Below are positions 1 to 6,374 of a stretch of DNA of 14,196 bases, piece after piece. The notes under the pieces are model-generated. The model had not been told where the DNA came from. It ran no database searches and saw only the letters and a list, made by a program, of their open reading frames with translations. How positions within the stretch are numbered: position 1 is the stretch's first letter; every line of letters begins with the position of its first letter. The translations under genes were made by a program, and so were the position numbers. The stretch comes from Ferruginibacter sp. Lineage in GTDB: Bacteria; Bacteroidota; Bacteroidia; Chitinophagales; Chitinophagaceae. The stretch covers positions 1 through 14,196 of the forward strand of contig JAGPDJ010000025.1 of the NCBI GenBank assembly GCA_018057635.1. The letters are read 5' to 3'.

Positions 1-931
1 GGTCCCGGTGCTTGGGGTCAAGGTTGGCATGTATCTTAAAAACAAAGCCGCTCATCTTATCTTCTTCCACATCCACGGGACGCACCGTTGTTTCCCGGCT
101 CCGGGGTGTAGGTGCAATGCGGATAAATGTATCCAGCATTTCCTTCACGCCAAAGTTGTTGATGGCCGATCCAAAGAAAACCGGCGCCACTTTTCCATCC
201 AGGTAGTCCTGTATCTTCAGTTGCCCATGTACCCCGTCCACCAGTTCCACATCTTCCCGCAGTTGTTGAGCATCCTTCTCTCCCAGTTTATCATTTACCA
301 CTTCGTCATGCAGATCAGAAATAGGAATGGCTCCCTCTTCGGCACCTTTGGTACCCGCGGTAAACAACAATAAATTTTTATCGTGCAGGTTATATACGCC
401 TTTAAATTCTTTACCGCTGTTGATGGGCCAGGTCATCGGGTGCAGGTGGATGGCTAATTCTTTTTCAATTTCTTCCAGCAGGTCAAAGCGGTTCTTACCG
501 TCCCGGTCCATTTTGTTGATGAAAACAATAACGGGAGTATCCCGCATGCGGCAGACTTCCATCAGGCGGCGGGTCTGTGCTTCCACCCCGTTCACACTAT
601 CAATCACCAGGATAACACTGTCCACCGCTGTAAGGGTACGGTAAGTATCTTCAGCAAAGTCCTTGTGACCGGGAGTATCCAGCAGGTTGATCAGTACGTT
701 GTTGTATTCAAAACTCATTACCGAGGTAGCCACGGAGATACCCCGTTGCCGTTCTATCTCCATAAAGTCGCTGGTCGCATGCTTCTTTATCTTATTGCTC
801 TTTACCGCACCCGCCACCTGGATGGCACCGCCAAAGAGCAGGAATTTTTCGGTCAGCGTCGTTTTACCCGCATCCGGGTGAGAGATAATGGCGAATGTTT
901 TGCGCCTTGCTATTTCGTTGTGATATTTCAT
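1..931 (-). CDS. prfC: Peptide chain release factor 3 (RF-3), N-terminal 310 residues; 3' end outside window
   Basis: RF3 is a translational GTPase that recycles RF1/RF2 from the ribosome after peptide release. Translation from the ATG at 929-931 (read on the minus strand) gives 310 residues running open to the left edge. Visible motifs are a P-loop HPDAGKTT (residues 18-25), the effector/switch block with [19 protein letters not shown] (about 54-72), DTPGH (85-89) and NKMD (139-142), the G1, G2, G3 and G4 elements of the family. The long SDFMEIE...RGIS block and '[10 protein letters not shown]' distinguish RF3 from EF-G. Family members are about 530 residues, so roughly 220 are missing only because the window ends. 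The gene is divergent from the AT-rich cassette, and a TACCTTTG promoter-like box sits just upstream of its start. Base composition is that of the host background. Identity is very secure. Confidence 0.97.
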   Translation of the reverse strand, partial: MKYHNEIARRKTFAIISHPDAGKTTLTEKFLLFGGAIQVAGAVKSNKIKKHATSDFMEIERQRGISVATSVMSFEYNNVLINLLDTPGHKDFAEDTYRTLTAVDSVILVIDSVNGVEAQTRRLMEVCRMRDTPVIVFINKMDRDGKNRFDLLEEIEKELAIHLHPMTWPINSGKEFKGVYNLHDKNLLLFTAGTKGAEEGAIPISDLHDEVVNDKLGEKDAQQLREDVELVDGVHGQLKIQDYLDGKVAPVFFGSAINNFGVKEMLDTFIRIAPTPRSRETTVRPVDVEEDKMSGFVFKIHANLDPKHRD

Positions 932-940
932 AAATGGCCG

Positions 941-948
941 CAAAGGTA
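941..948 (-). promoter_or_regulatory. Putative Bacteroidota -7 box (TACCTTTG) of prfC
   Basis: On the minus strand the sequence reads TACCTTTG, an exact match to the Bacteroidota sigma-A -7 consensus TAnnTTTG. It lies 9 nt upstream of the prfC ATG, so transcription would begin only a few bases before the start codon, giving a very short or leaderless mRNA. The nearest upstream TTG (975-977 on the forward strand as CAA) is about 26 nt away, longer than the usual spacing, so the -33 element is weak or absent. Confidence 0.45.
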
Positions 949-1011
949 AGCGTTGAGGCTTATCTGAATAAAAACAATGGCTCTAAGCACAAAAAGACAA
1001 TTTAGTTTAGC

Positions 1012-1048
1012 ATTGTATAAAATATTAACATAAATACAATATTGTAAT
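1012..1048. promoter_or_regulatory. Cluster of ATTGTA/TACAAT half-sites, possible operator of the cassette
   Basis: The stretch holds ATTGTAT (1012-1018), ATACAAT (1034-1040) and ATTGTAA (1042-1048). The last two form a perfect 12-nt palindrome TACAATATTGTA (1035-1046). The same half-site recurs as ACAAT-TTT-ATTGT at 1213-1225, abutting the cassette's first ATG at 1227. XRE regulators commonly bind such palindromes and one is encoded in this cassette, so autoregulation is plausible. The region is very AT-rich, so chance recurrence is a real alternative. Confidence 0.3.
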
Positions 1049-1226
1049 TATATGATTTTTAATTTTTTATGGCCAGTACTATGAAAATCGCTTAATTTCT
1101 ATTCACAATTAATATAAATTTATTTTTCACAACTATTTTGTTGTTAAAAACCATTATTTTTACATTCAATCAAACAAGAAGCCAAAATGAAGAAATTAAT
1201 TTATTTAACACAACAATTTTATTGTA

Positions 1227-1664
1227 ATGCCGTTAACTTATCAAGCCAATGGAAATTTGCCAGCTGGAATCCATGTTATAACAATCGATCAGCTAAAAAT
1301 TGATTTAGGTTTTACAAAAAAAAGAAGGGATTTAATTACTGGTCTTTTACAAGCTATAAAAGATTTGAAATCTTGTGGATGCACTAAACTCTTTTTGGAT
1401 GGAAGCTTCGCCTCCAATTGTGACCATCCTAATGATTATGATGCATGCTACGATCCAACCGGGATGAATTGGGAAAAAATCTTTAAAGAACATCCTGTAT
1501 TTCTAGACTTTTCAAATGCCAGATTGAATCAAAAACTAAAATATGGAGGCGAATTTTTCTCTGCCACTGCACTTGCCTCTCCTCCAAGAGAGTTGTACAT
1601 AGAGTTCTTTCAAAAAGATAAAAACGATAATTCACCAAAAGGTATAATACAGATTAACCTATAA
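1227..1664 (+). CDS. DUF6932-type protein with nucleotidyltransferase-like GSx9DxD motif; first gene of cassette
   Basis: The 145-residue protein opens with the family-typical 'NGNLPAGIH' segment (residues 9-16), which supports the ATG at 1227, and carries KKRRDLITGL followed by LFLDGSFASNCDHPNDYDACYDP. The latter holds G59-S60, D70 and D72, matching the GSx9-10DxD signature of polymerase-beta-fold nucleotidyltransferases. A predicted strand near the C-terminus, LYIEFF, could supply a third carboxylate (E126). From memory this is the DUF6932 family, which often lies next to an XRE protein as it does here; no function is established to my knowledge. If active it would transfer a nucleotide to a protein or RNA, but that is inference. 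No Shine-Dalgarno is seen. It lies 11 nt before the XRE gene and is much AT-richer than prfC. Family assignment is fairly secure, activity is not. Confidence 0.85.
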   Translation: MPLTYQANGNLPAGIHVITIDQLKIDLGFTKKRRDLITGLLQAIKDLKSCGCTKLFLDGSFASNCDHPNDYDACYDPTGMNWEKIFKEHPVFLDFSNARLNQKLKYGGEFFSATALASPPRELYIEFFQKDKNDNSPKGIIQINL

Positions 1665-1675
1665 AACCTTAAATA

Positions 1676-2197
1676 ATGATTAAGAATGACAAACAAAATA
1701 GTATCACCAAGCAAAAACTCAAAGAATTTCAATCTGCACTAACAGAACTACAAAGTCAAGAAGGTTTACATCCAATCTTAAAAAAAGCACAAATAGATGG
1801 AGTAAAAAGTCAAATTGAAGATTTTGAAAGAGATATTTTGGAGTATGAACAATTGAAGAAAGGTGAAATAAATTTTTTAGTTGCCGACTCATTACCCAAC
1901 TTTCAATTAGCCTTAATTAAAACAAGAATAATAAAAGGCTGGACTCAAGCAGACTTGGCTTCAAAAGTTGATATGCAAGAACAACAAATTCAAAGATATG
2001 AGGCATGTAATTATTCTACAGCTACGATTGCCAGATTATCCTTAATAGCCGAAGCACTCGAAATGGATATTCAGCCAATAAAAATTGAATTCCATAAGCC
2101 ATATCATTTTTCCGAAGAAATAGACGAAAATCGGTTATCTATTATTAAGAAAAGAGTTAGAGAGAGAAATAATAAATTATTTGAATTAAACGACTGA
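1676..2197 (+). CDS. XRE-family helix-turn-helix protein with helical N-terminal region; second gene of cassette
   Basis: The product has 173 residues. Residues 1-65 are rich in K, E, Q and L and look helical or coiled-coil (FQSALTELQSQEG, IEDFERDILEYEQLKKGE). An XRE/Cro-like HTH follows at about 76-131: LALIKTRIIKGWTQADLASKVDM then QEQQIQRYEACNYSTATIARLSLIAEALEMD. A charged tail (about 140-173) ends the protein. The EQQIQRYEA recognition helix is typical of XRE proteins found beside DUF6932 genes (from memory). Likely roles are DNA binding and autoregulation of the operon, or acting as an antitoxin for gene 1; neither is shown. I see no RX4-6H HEPN motif, so it is not an obvious HEPN toxin. 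The stop is one base before the ATG of the ATPase gene, which suggests translational coupling. No Shine-Dalgarno is visible. Confidence 0.88.
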   Translation: MIKNDKQNSITKQKLKEFQSALTELQSQEGLHPILKKAQIDGVKSQIEDFERDILEYEQLKKGEINFLVADSLPNFQLALIKTRIIKGWTQADLASKVDMQEQQIQRYEACNYSTATIARLSLIAEALEMDIQPIKIEFHKPYHFSEEIDENRLSIIKKRVRERNNKLFELND

Positions 2198-2198
2198 T

Positions 2199-3803
2199 AT
2201 GAAAACCATAACTTTTTATTCTTACAAAGGTGGCGTTGGAAGATCACTAGCATTGGCCAATATTGCATTAAGATTGGCAGAGTTTGGTAGAAAAGTTTGT
2301 TTACTTGACTTTGATCTTGAAGCACCTGGACTACATTTTAAATTTCCGATAGCTAACCAAATAAAATTAACTAAAGGGATTGTAGACTATATTTATGAAT
2401 TTACCAATTCTGGGATTCTACCTTCAAGTATTAAGGATTATTCTTTAAAAATCACTCCTCATTCATTAAAAACAAGTATAGATTTAATACCTGCAGGAAA
2501 TATTGATTCAAAAGAATATTGGCATAAGGTTTCTTCAATTAACTGGCAGGAATTACTTTACAAAAATGAAAACGGTTTAGCCTTTTTACTTGATTTAAAA
2601 GAAAAAATAAAAAAACAGCTCGACCCCGAATATTTACTAATTGACTCAAGAACAGGAATTTCAGAAATGTCAGGAATTACACTTTCATTACTTGCGGATG
2701 AAATTGTTGTAGTTGCAGCTAACAATAAAGAGAATCTCTATGGATGTCAGAAAATCATTGAAAGCATAAGTAATCCTAAAAACTTAGTTCAAGATACACC
2801 CCCTAAAGTAACTTTTGTTCTAAGCCGAGTACCTTTTACTGATAATTCAATTGACAAATCAAAAGAACAGAGTTTAATTTCTAAAATCAAAAGAGATTAC
2901 TTACCAAATTTAAAAAGCGAAATAAATATAATTCATTCAGATAGGGAATTAGAGGAAAACGAAAGAATAAAAATTGGCTATGAAAAAGATGCAAGTACAG
3001 CACAAATATCAAGAGATTATTTGAATCTCTTTGAACAATTAACACAAAATGATTTTACAAGTGAAGAACTTGCAATATTCAAAAACATTAAAAAAGCCGA
3101 AACTCTTTTTCTGAAAGCTTTAAGTTCAAAATCTTCTTCAGAGAGAATGGATTTAATTTCAAGGGCTATTAGTCTTAATAGCAGAAATTATAATTTCTAT
3201 TATTTTCGAGCAATGGAATATTATAATGTTAAAGAGTATGAAAAGGCCAAAAATGACATTTCACAAATTCTAAATAAGGTTGTATACCTACCGGCTTTAG
3301 AATTATTAGGCGAAATCCAACTCACATTAAATGATTTGAATAATGCAAGAAAAACATTTGAAAATATATTGAAAATTAATCCCAAGTATTATAATGCATT
3401 AACAGGATTAGGCTTAATTTGCTATCGTGAAAACATGATTGAAAAATCTATTGAATACTATACTATGGCAATAGAAATCTCCCCTGAAATACCTTTTGCA
3501 TATAATGGAAGGGGTAACTCTAATAGAATACTAGAAAAATATGACGAGGCTTTAACTGACATTTATAAAGCCTTAGAACTTGACCCAAACTTTGCTATCG
3601 CTCTTGCTACACTTGCTGAAATAAAAGCTGGACAAGGAAAGATTAATGAATTCTATCTAAATTTAGAAATGGCGTTAATACTAGATGCAGAAAATTTACA
3701 AAATAGCTTATCGACAGAAAAAATTTATAAACAATTTATTTTAGAAGAACGGTTTCAAAAACTATTAGAAAAATATAATTTAACTACTGGAAATTTCTTA
3801 TAA
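2199..3803 (+). CDS. KGGVGR-type SIMIBI/ParA-MinD-like ATPase with C-terminal TPR repeats; third gene of cassette
   Basis: The 534-residue protein has two parts. Residues 1 to about 285 form a MinD/ParA-like P-loop ATPase: deviant Walker A YSYKGGVGRS (8-16, signature Lys10), LLDFDLEAPGL (35-45) with the second Asp typical of the superfamily, and a Walker-B-like strand YLLIDSRTGISE (146-156). Residues about 295-534 are helical TPR units, clearest at 364-397, 398-431 and 432-465 with signatures such as YNALTGLGLICYRENMIEKSIEYYTMAIEISPE. The family hydrolyses ATP as a dimer; the TPRs should bind a partner protein. KGGVGR ATPases with TPR or effector modules are known from bacterial conflict and signalling gene neighbourhoods, but chromosome or plasmid partition is unlikely here, as no ParB or centromere repeats are seen. 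It starts one base after the XRE stop. Codons are dominated by A/T-ending choices. The stop abuts a repeat. Confidence 0.9.
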   Translation: MKTITFYSYKGGVGRSLALANIALRLAEFGRKVCLLDFDLEAPGLHFKFPIANQIKLTKGIVDYIYEFTNSGILPSSIKDYSLKITPHSLKTSIDLIPAGNIDSKEYWHKVSSINWQELLYKNENGLAFLLDLKEKIKKQLDPEYLLIDSRTGISEMSGITLSLLADEIVVVAANNKENLYGCQKIIESISNPKNLVQDTPPKVTFVLSRVPFTDNSIDKSKEQSLISKIKRDYLPNLKSEINIIHSDRELEENERIKIGYEKDASTAQISRDYLNLFEQLTQNDFTSEELAIFKNIKKAETLFLKALSSKSSSERMDLISRAISLNSRNYNFYYFRAMEYYNVKEYEKAKNDISQILNKVVYLPALELLGEIQLTLNDLNNARKTFENILKINPKYYNALTGLGLICYRENMIEKSIEYYTMAIEISPEIPFAYNGRGNSNRILEKYDEALTDIYKALELDPNFAIALATLAEIKAGQGKINEFYLNLEMALILDAENLQNSLSTEKIYKQFILEERFQKLLEKYNLTTGNFL

Positions 3804-3805
3804 CC

Positions 3806-3941
3806 CCCCGTTGTCCTTAGTGTTCCAAAAAATAAAAAACTGCTGAATGCTTATACTTCGTTCCGACCGTTGGAAAGGGATAAATATTGTATCGAAGCAT
3901 CAGCCTCTACGAAGCTGTAAAACCAATCATAAAAGCAGTTT
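3806..3941. repeat. Structured intergenic repeat, copy A
   Basis: This stretch aligns, with divergence, to 4669-4812. Shared blocks are CCCCGTTGTCC, TAGT(G/A)TTCC followed by an A-rich run, CGAAGCATCAGCCTC, CTGTAAAA and AAAGCAGTTT. An 8-bp inverted repeat AAACTGCT (3837-3844) / AGCAGTTT (3934-3941) bounds the inner part. An internal hairpin CAGCCTC-TAC-GAAGCTG (3901-3917) has one mismatch. It starts three bases after the stop of the ATPase gene and probably forms the 3' end of that transcript. It has no coding content. Confidence 0.65.
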
Positions 3942-3949
3942 GCCCTTCT

Positions 3950-4025
3950 CTCCCTGGTGTTCCTACTTTATAGTTACTCAGCCGATCCCGAATGAACCGG
4001 GACAAGTTGTCTTACCGTCCGGCCT
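3950..4025. repeat. Second diverged repeat family, copy 1 (with TCCCG/CGGGA hairpin)
   Basis: The segment from CTCCCTGG to CCGGCCT aligns along its length with 7489-7565: CCCTG, TACTTT, TTACT-AG, TCCC-AAT, GGACAAGTT and CCGGCCT are kept in the same order. A hairpin TCCCG (3986-3990) / CGGGA (3998-4002) is followed by CAAGTT. The same TCCCGA...TCGGGACAAGTT module also appears inside repeat copy B at 4713-4734. It lies upstream of the secreted-protein gene at 4087. Confidence 0.5.
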
Positions 4026-4086
4026 CCACCTGGAATGAGAGTGAGTTATTAAAAAACATATATTTATAGCAGGTAAATAATTTGTA

Positions 4087-4647
4087 ATGAAAGCTAGTAT
4101 TAAAATCACCGGGTTTGTATTGCTTGTTTTATCGTTTGTCTTTTCAGCTACTGTGCAAGCCCAGGCCAGTAAAGAACTGAATGACCAGTTTCTAAAAATC
4201 CTGGAGTCGTTTCCATCAGGCTTTGAAACACTTAAAAACGGGGTGCCAAAATATGACATCAAGAACAACAGTTTTTATTCAAAAGTGAATATCAGCGGCA
4301 CTAAATATTGCTTCCTTGAAAAAGACTATAGGACAGGAAAACTGGAGTATCTCGCTAACATAGAATCTGATGAAGAACTGCCCATGTCTGTTTTTGATAA
4401 ATTATATACCGAATGGAAAGCCAAAATTGCTTCGCTTGACTTTAATGGTGTACCACTGGTGCCTTATACAAATACTAAATACAAAAACGGTGGGGAATAT
4501 GAAATGTATGTAAAAGGCGACGCCTGGCGGCTTAAAACAGAAGGCTTGTCAATAGATAAAAAATATTTCAACTTTACCATCAGGCTGGAGTACCTGGATC
4601 TGGACCAGGGAGGTTTGATGGTGAGAATACTTATTACAGATAACTAA
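4087..4647 (+). CDS. Small secreted protein of unknown function
   Basis: The product has 186 residues. The N-terminus MKASIKITGFVLLVLSFVFSATVQAQA is a clear signal peptide, with likely cleavage near residues 25-27, so the mature protein (about 160 residues) is periplasmic or exported. The rest has alternating strand-like segments (KNNSFYSKVNISGTKYCFLEKDYRTG, YEMYVKGDAWRLKTEG, FNFTIRLEYLDLDQGGLMVRILITDN) and one central helix (SVFDKLYTEWKAKIASL), suggesting a small mixed alpha/beta domain. It has a single Cys in the mature part. I do not recognise the family and assign no function. The gene stands alone between two copies of an intergenic repeat, convergent with the WG-repeat gene downstream. 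Base composition returns to the host level here, unlike the cassette to its left. Confidence 0.8.
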   Translation: MKASIKITGFVLLVLSFVFSATVQAQASKELNDQFLKILESFPSGFETLKNGVPKYDIKNNSFYSKVNISGTKYCFLEKDYRTGKLEYLANIESDEELPMSVFDKLYTEWKAKIASLDFNGVPLVPYTNTKYKNGGEYEMYVKGDAWRLKTEGLSIDKKYFNFTIRLEYLDLDQGGLMVRILITDN

Positions 4648-4668
4648 ACCAGCCCCTTTCACTTCTGT

Positions 4669-4812
4669 CCCCGTTGTCCGTAGTATTCCAAAAATAAAAA
4701 AAACTGAATGGTTCCCGAAGTGTCGGGACAAGTTATGGTTAGTCCCGACTGATGGTACGGGACGAAGCATCAGCCTCAACGAGACTGTAAAAACCAACCA
4801 AGAAAGCAGTTT
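4669..4812. repeat. Structured intergenic repeat, copy B; three hairpins in the convergent gap, probable bidirectional terminator
   Basis: This copy is homologous to 3806-3941. It contains three hairpins: TCCCGA-AGTG-TCGGGA (4713-4728, 6 bp), GTCCCG-n10-CGGGAC (4742-4763, 6 bp) and CAGCCTC-AAC-GAGACTG (4771-4787, one mismatch). Boundary repeats AAACTG (4701-4706) and CAGTTT (4807-4812) mirror those of copy A. It fills the gap between two convergent genes and may end both transcripts. Confidence 0.6.
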
Positions 4813-4820
4813 ATTTAAAA

Positions 4821-6194
4821 CTAGTCAACCCGCTTGCCCGTTTTATCAATTATATACTCTTCACCATCTTTTTTTACTTCGGCCCTACCGTTTTTGAAGA
4901 AACCGGCTTTTTCAAATTTTTCAGTGAACAAGTAATTACCTTCCTTATTTATGTAACTCCATAATCCTTTCATTTCTACTGCGGCAATGCTTTCACTAAA
5001 ATCAAAAGCATATTCATAACGATAAGCAATCTTCAGTGAATTTGTCAAATCAATAAATCCCCATTCCCCATCTTTTGCAACGGCGGCATACCCTTCCTTG
5101 AAAAAACGGGCATCACTATAATAAAACGGGATGACCATATCGTTGCGGGTATTTATAAATCCCCATTTACCGTCTTTTTTTACAGCTGCATATCCCTCAC
5201 TAAAATCTTTTGACTCTTCGTAAATGAAAGGAACTACTATCTTTCCGGTGGTATCAATAAAACCCCATTTATTATCCTTTCCCAGGGCAGCAAACCCTCT
5301 TACCCAGGTTACATAATGGGTGCTATATATTGCCTCGAATACAATTTCATTCAGTTCGTTTTTAAAGCCGGCCTTTCCGTCAGGACCATAAAAAACATAT
5401 AGTCCCTTTTTTGTTGCCGGTACTTTTTCTTTAACAACTATTGGATCTTTGGGAGCTGGATTCGTCTTTATGGGCGGTGCAACAACTGGCGGTTCAGGTG
5501 TTTTTTTTTCAACAGTAGTTGGTTTTTTTACAACGGCAGTGGGTTTAACCGGTTTCTTTTTAGTAACAGTGGTTGTCACTGGTTTTGGAACGGTGGCTTC
5601 TTTAAATATTACCGTTTTCTCAAATGAACTAATGACTTGTTTAGTGAGTTTATGACCATCTACATCAATAGGTGATCGGAAATCATAGATAATGATACCA
5701 TCTGGCACAAAGCTTACATGGCTGGTTTTCCTGAAAATGTCTAAGTATAAACTCCAGCTGTTGGCTAATTTTTCAAACCCTGAGCCACTACCCGGGGAAC
5801 TGCATATAAATAAGTCAAATTCGAATCCATTTAACAGGTATTTACCATAGGGACTCTTATAGGGAATTCCGTCATAGGTTGCAGATAAGCCATACCCTTT
5901 GACAAGTTGATTAAAGAGATTTGTTGAAAGACTGTTGACATAACTGTCATAACTCTTTCCCTGCAGGTGCATTATCTTAAAACCAATTCCCCATGTTCTA
6001 TCTGTATTCCGGATGATCCATTCATCCTCATTTACCACTTCCAATAAAAATTGTGCAGGGTAAGAAAAACTAAACCGGTATTTATCATTCTGGTATTTTG
6101 TTAACGCCGTCCCTGTTTGTGCGCCGGCAAAAAGGCTGATCCAACAAAAAAAGAAAACAAAAGAAATCCGGAGGGTTGCTTTTAAAAATTGCAT
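4821..6194 (-). CDS. Secreted WG-repeat protein with N-terminal PsbP-like domain and Pro/Lys/Thr linker
   Basis: I start this at the ATG at 6192-6194, because the product then begins MQFLKATLRISFVFFFCWISLFAGAQ, a proper signal peptide; the ATG at 6255-6257 would add 21 residues before it. Residue numbers below are from the longer form. Residues about 50-215 (YQNDKYRFSFSYPAQFLLEV onward) resemble the PsbP/Mog1-like fold seen in proteins reading 'Y.F.YP..' (inference). Residues about 222-282 are a low-complexity P/K/T/V linker. The C-terminal third has WG repeats: WGF at 331, 365 and 399 with spacing 34, degenerate units at about 296, 433 and 467, and the linking 'F.EGYAAV..DG.WGFI' pattern. 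WG repeats make beta-rich binding modules; no ligand is known here. It is convergent with the 4087 gene and likely exported. Confidence 0.88.
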   Translation of the reverse strand: MQFLKATLRISFVFFFCWISLFAGAQTGTALTKYQNDKYRFSFSYPAQFLLEVVNEDEWIIRNTDRTWGIGFKIMHLQGKSYDSYVNSLSTNLFNQLVKGYGLSATYDGIPYKSPYGKYLLNGFEFDLFICSSPGSGSGFEKLANSWSLYLDIFRKTSHVSFVPDGIIIYDFRSPIDVDGHKLTKQVISSFEKTVIFKEATVPKPVTTTVTKKKPVKPTAVVKKPTTVEKKTPEPPVVAPPIKTNPAPKDPIVVKEKVPATKKGLYVFYGPDGKAGFKNELNEIVFEAIYSTHYVTWVRGFAALGKDNKWGFIDTTGKIVVPFIYEESKDFSEGYAAVKKDGKWGFINTRNDMVIPFYYSDARFFKEGYAAVAKDGEWGFIDLTNSLKIAYRYEYAFDFSESIAAVEMKGLWSYINKEGNYLFTEKFEKAGFFKNGRAEVKKDGEEYIIDKTGKRVD

Positions 6195-6257
6195 GTGTGA
6201 AATATTAAAGATGAAAAAGCAAACTGCCGGAGTAATGTTTACGGCGGGGTACTTCAA

Positions 6258-6374
6258 TTAAACCGAATCTACTCTTTAATATTGGTATAACTCAATAAAG
6301 TTCCGGGGTTGTTTGTAGAGTGACTCCACCAACCACGGCACAATCCACCTGCAATGTCCCCTGGCAACAAATAA
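6258..6374. other. Intergenic gap between two minus-strand genes, nothing firm
   Basis: The gap is 117 nt (180 nt to the preferred downstream start). It holds a weak match (6316-6336, ending CCAACCAC) to the 20-nt motif found upstream of the genes at 9697 and 11730. No clear terminator or promoter box is seen. Confidence 0.3.

Noticed and set aside
8..949. Several plus-strand open frames across the first kilobase
   Set aside because: They lie opposite prfC, whose minus-strand translation is an unmistakable RF3; the plus-strand products show no recognisable features.
1137..1162. TTTG (1137-1140) and TATTTTTA (1155-1162) as a promoter for the cassette
   Set aside because: The spacing of 14 nt is too short for a Bacteroidota promoter, the last base of the -7 box is wrong, and the region is so AT-rich that such matches are expected.
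1187..1303. Open frame of 38 codons starting MKKLIYLTQQ and overlapping the start of the DUF6932 gene in another frame
   Set aside because: No ribosome site or recognisable peptide; the DUF6932 start at 1227 gives the expected family N-terminus. A regulatory leader peptide cannot be excluded but has no support.
1676..2197. XRE protein as a HEPN toxin partner of an MNT antitoxin
   Set aside because: No RX4-6H motif is present; the recognisable domain is a helix-turn-helix.
2199..3803. Plasmid or chromosome partition ATPase (ParA)
   Set aside because: No parB gene, no iterons or parS-like repeats, and a TPR C-terminus instead; the KGGVGR variant of the P-loop also points away from classical ParA.
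3837..3941. Repeat copy A as a transposon with terminal inverted repeats
   Set aside because: Inverted repeats are only 8 bp, no flanking target duplication is visible and no transposase lies in the window; kept only as a repeat.
3847..4038. Open frame of 63 codons in the gap after the cassette
   Set aside because: It falls within the two intergenic repeats, has no plausible protein features and is not preserved in the other repeat copies.
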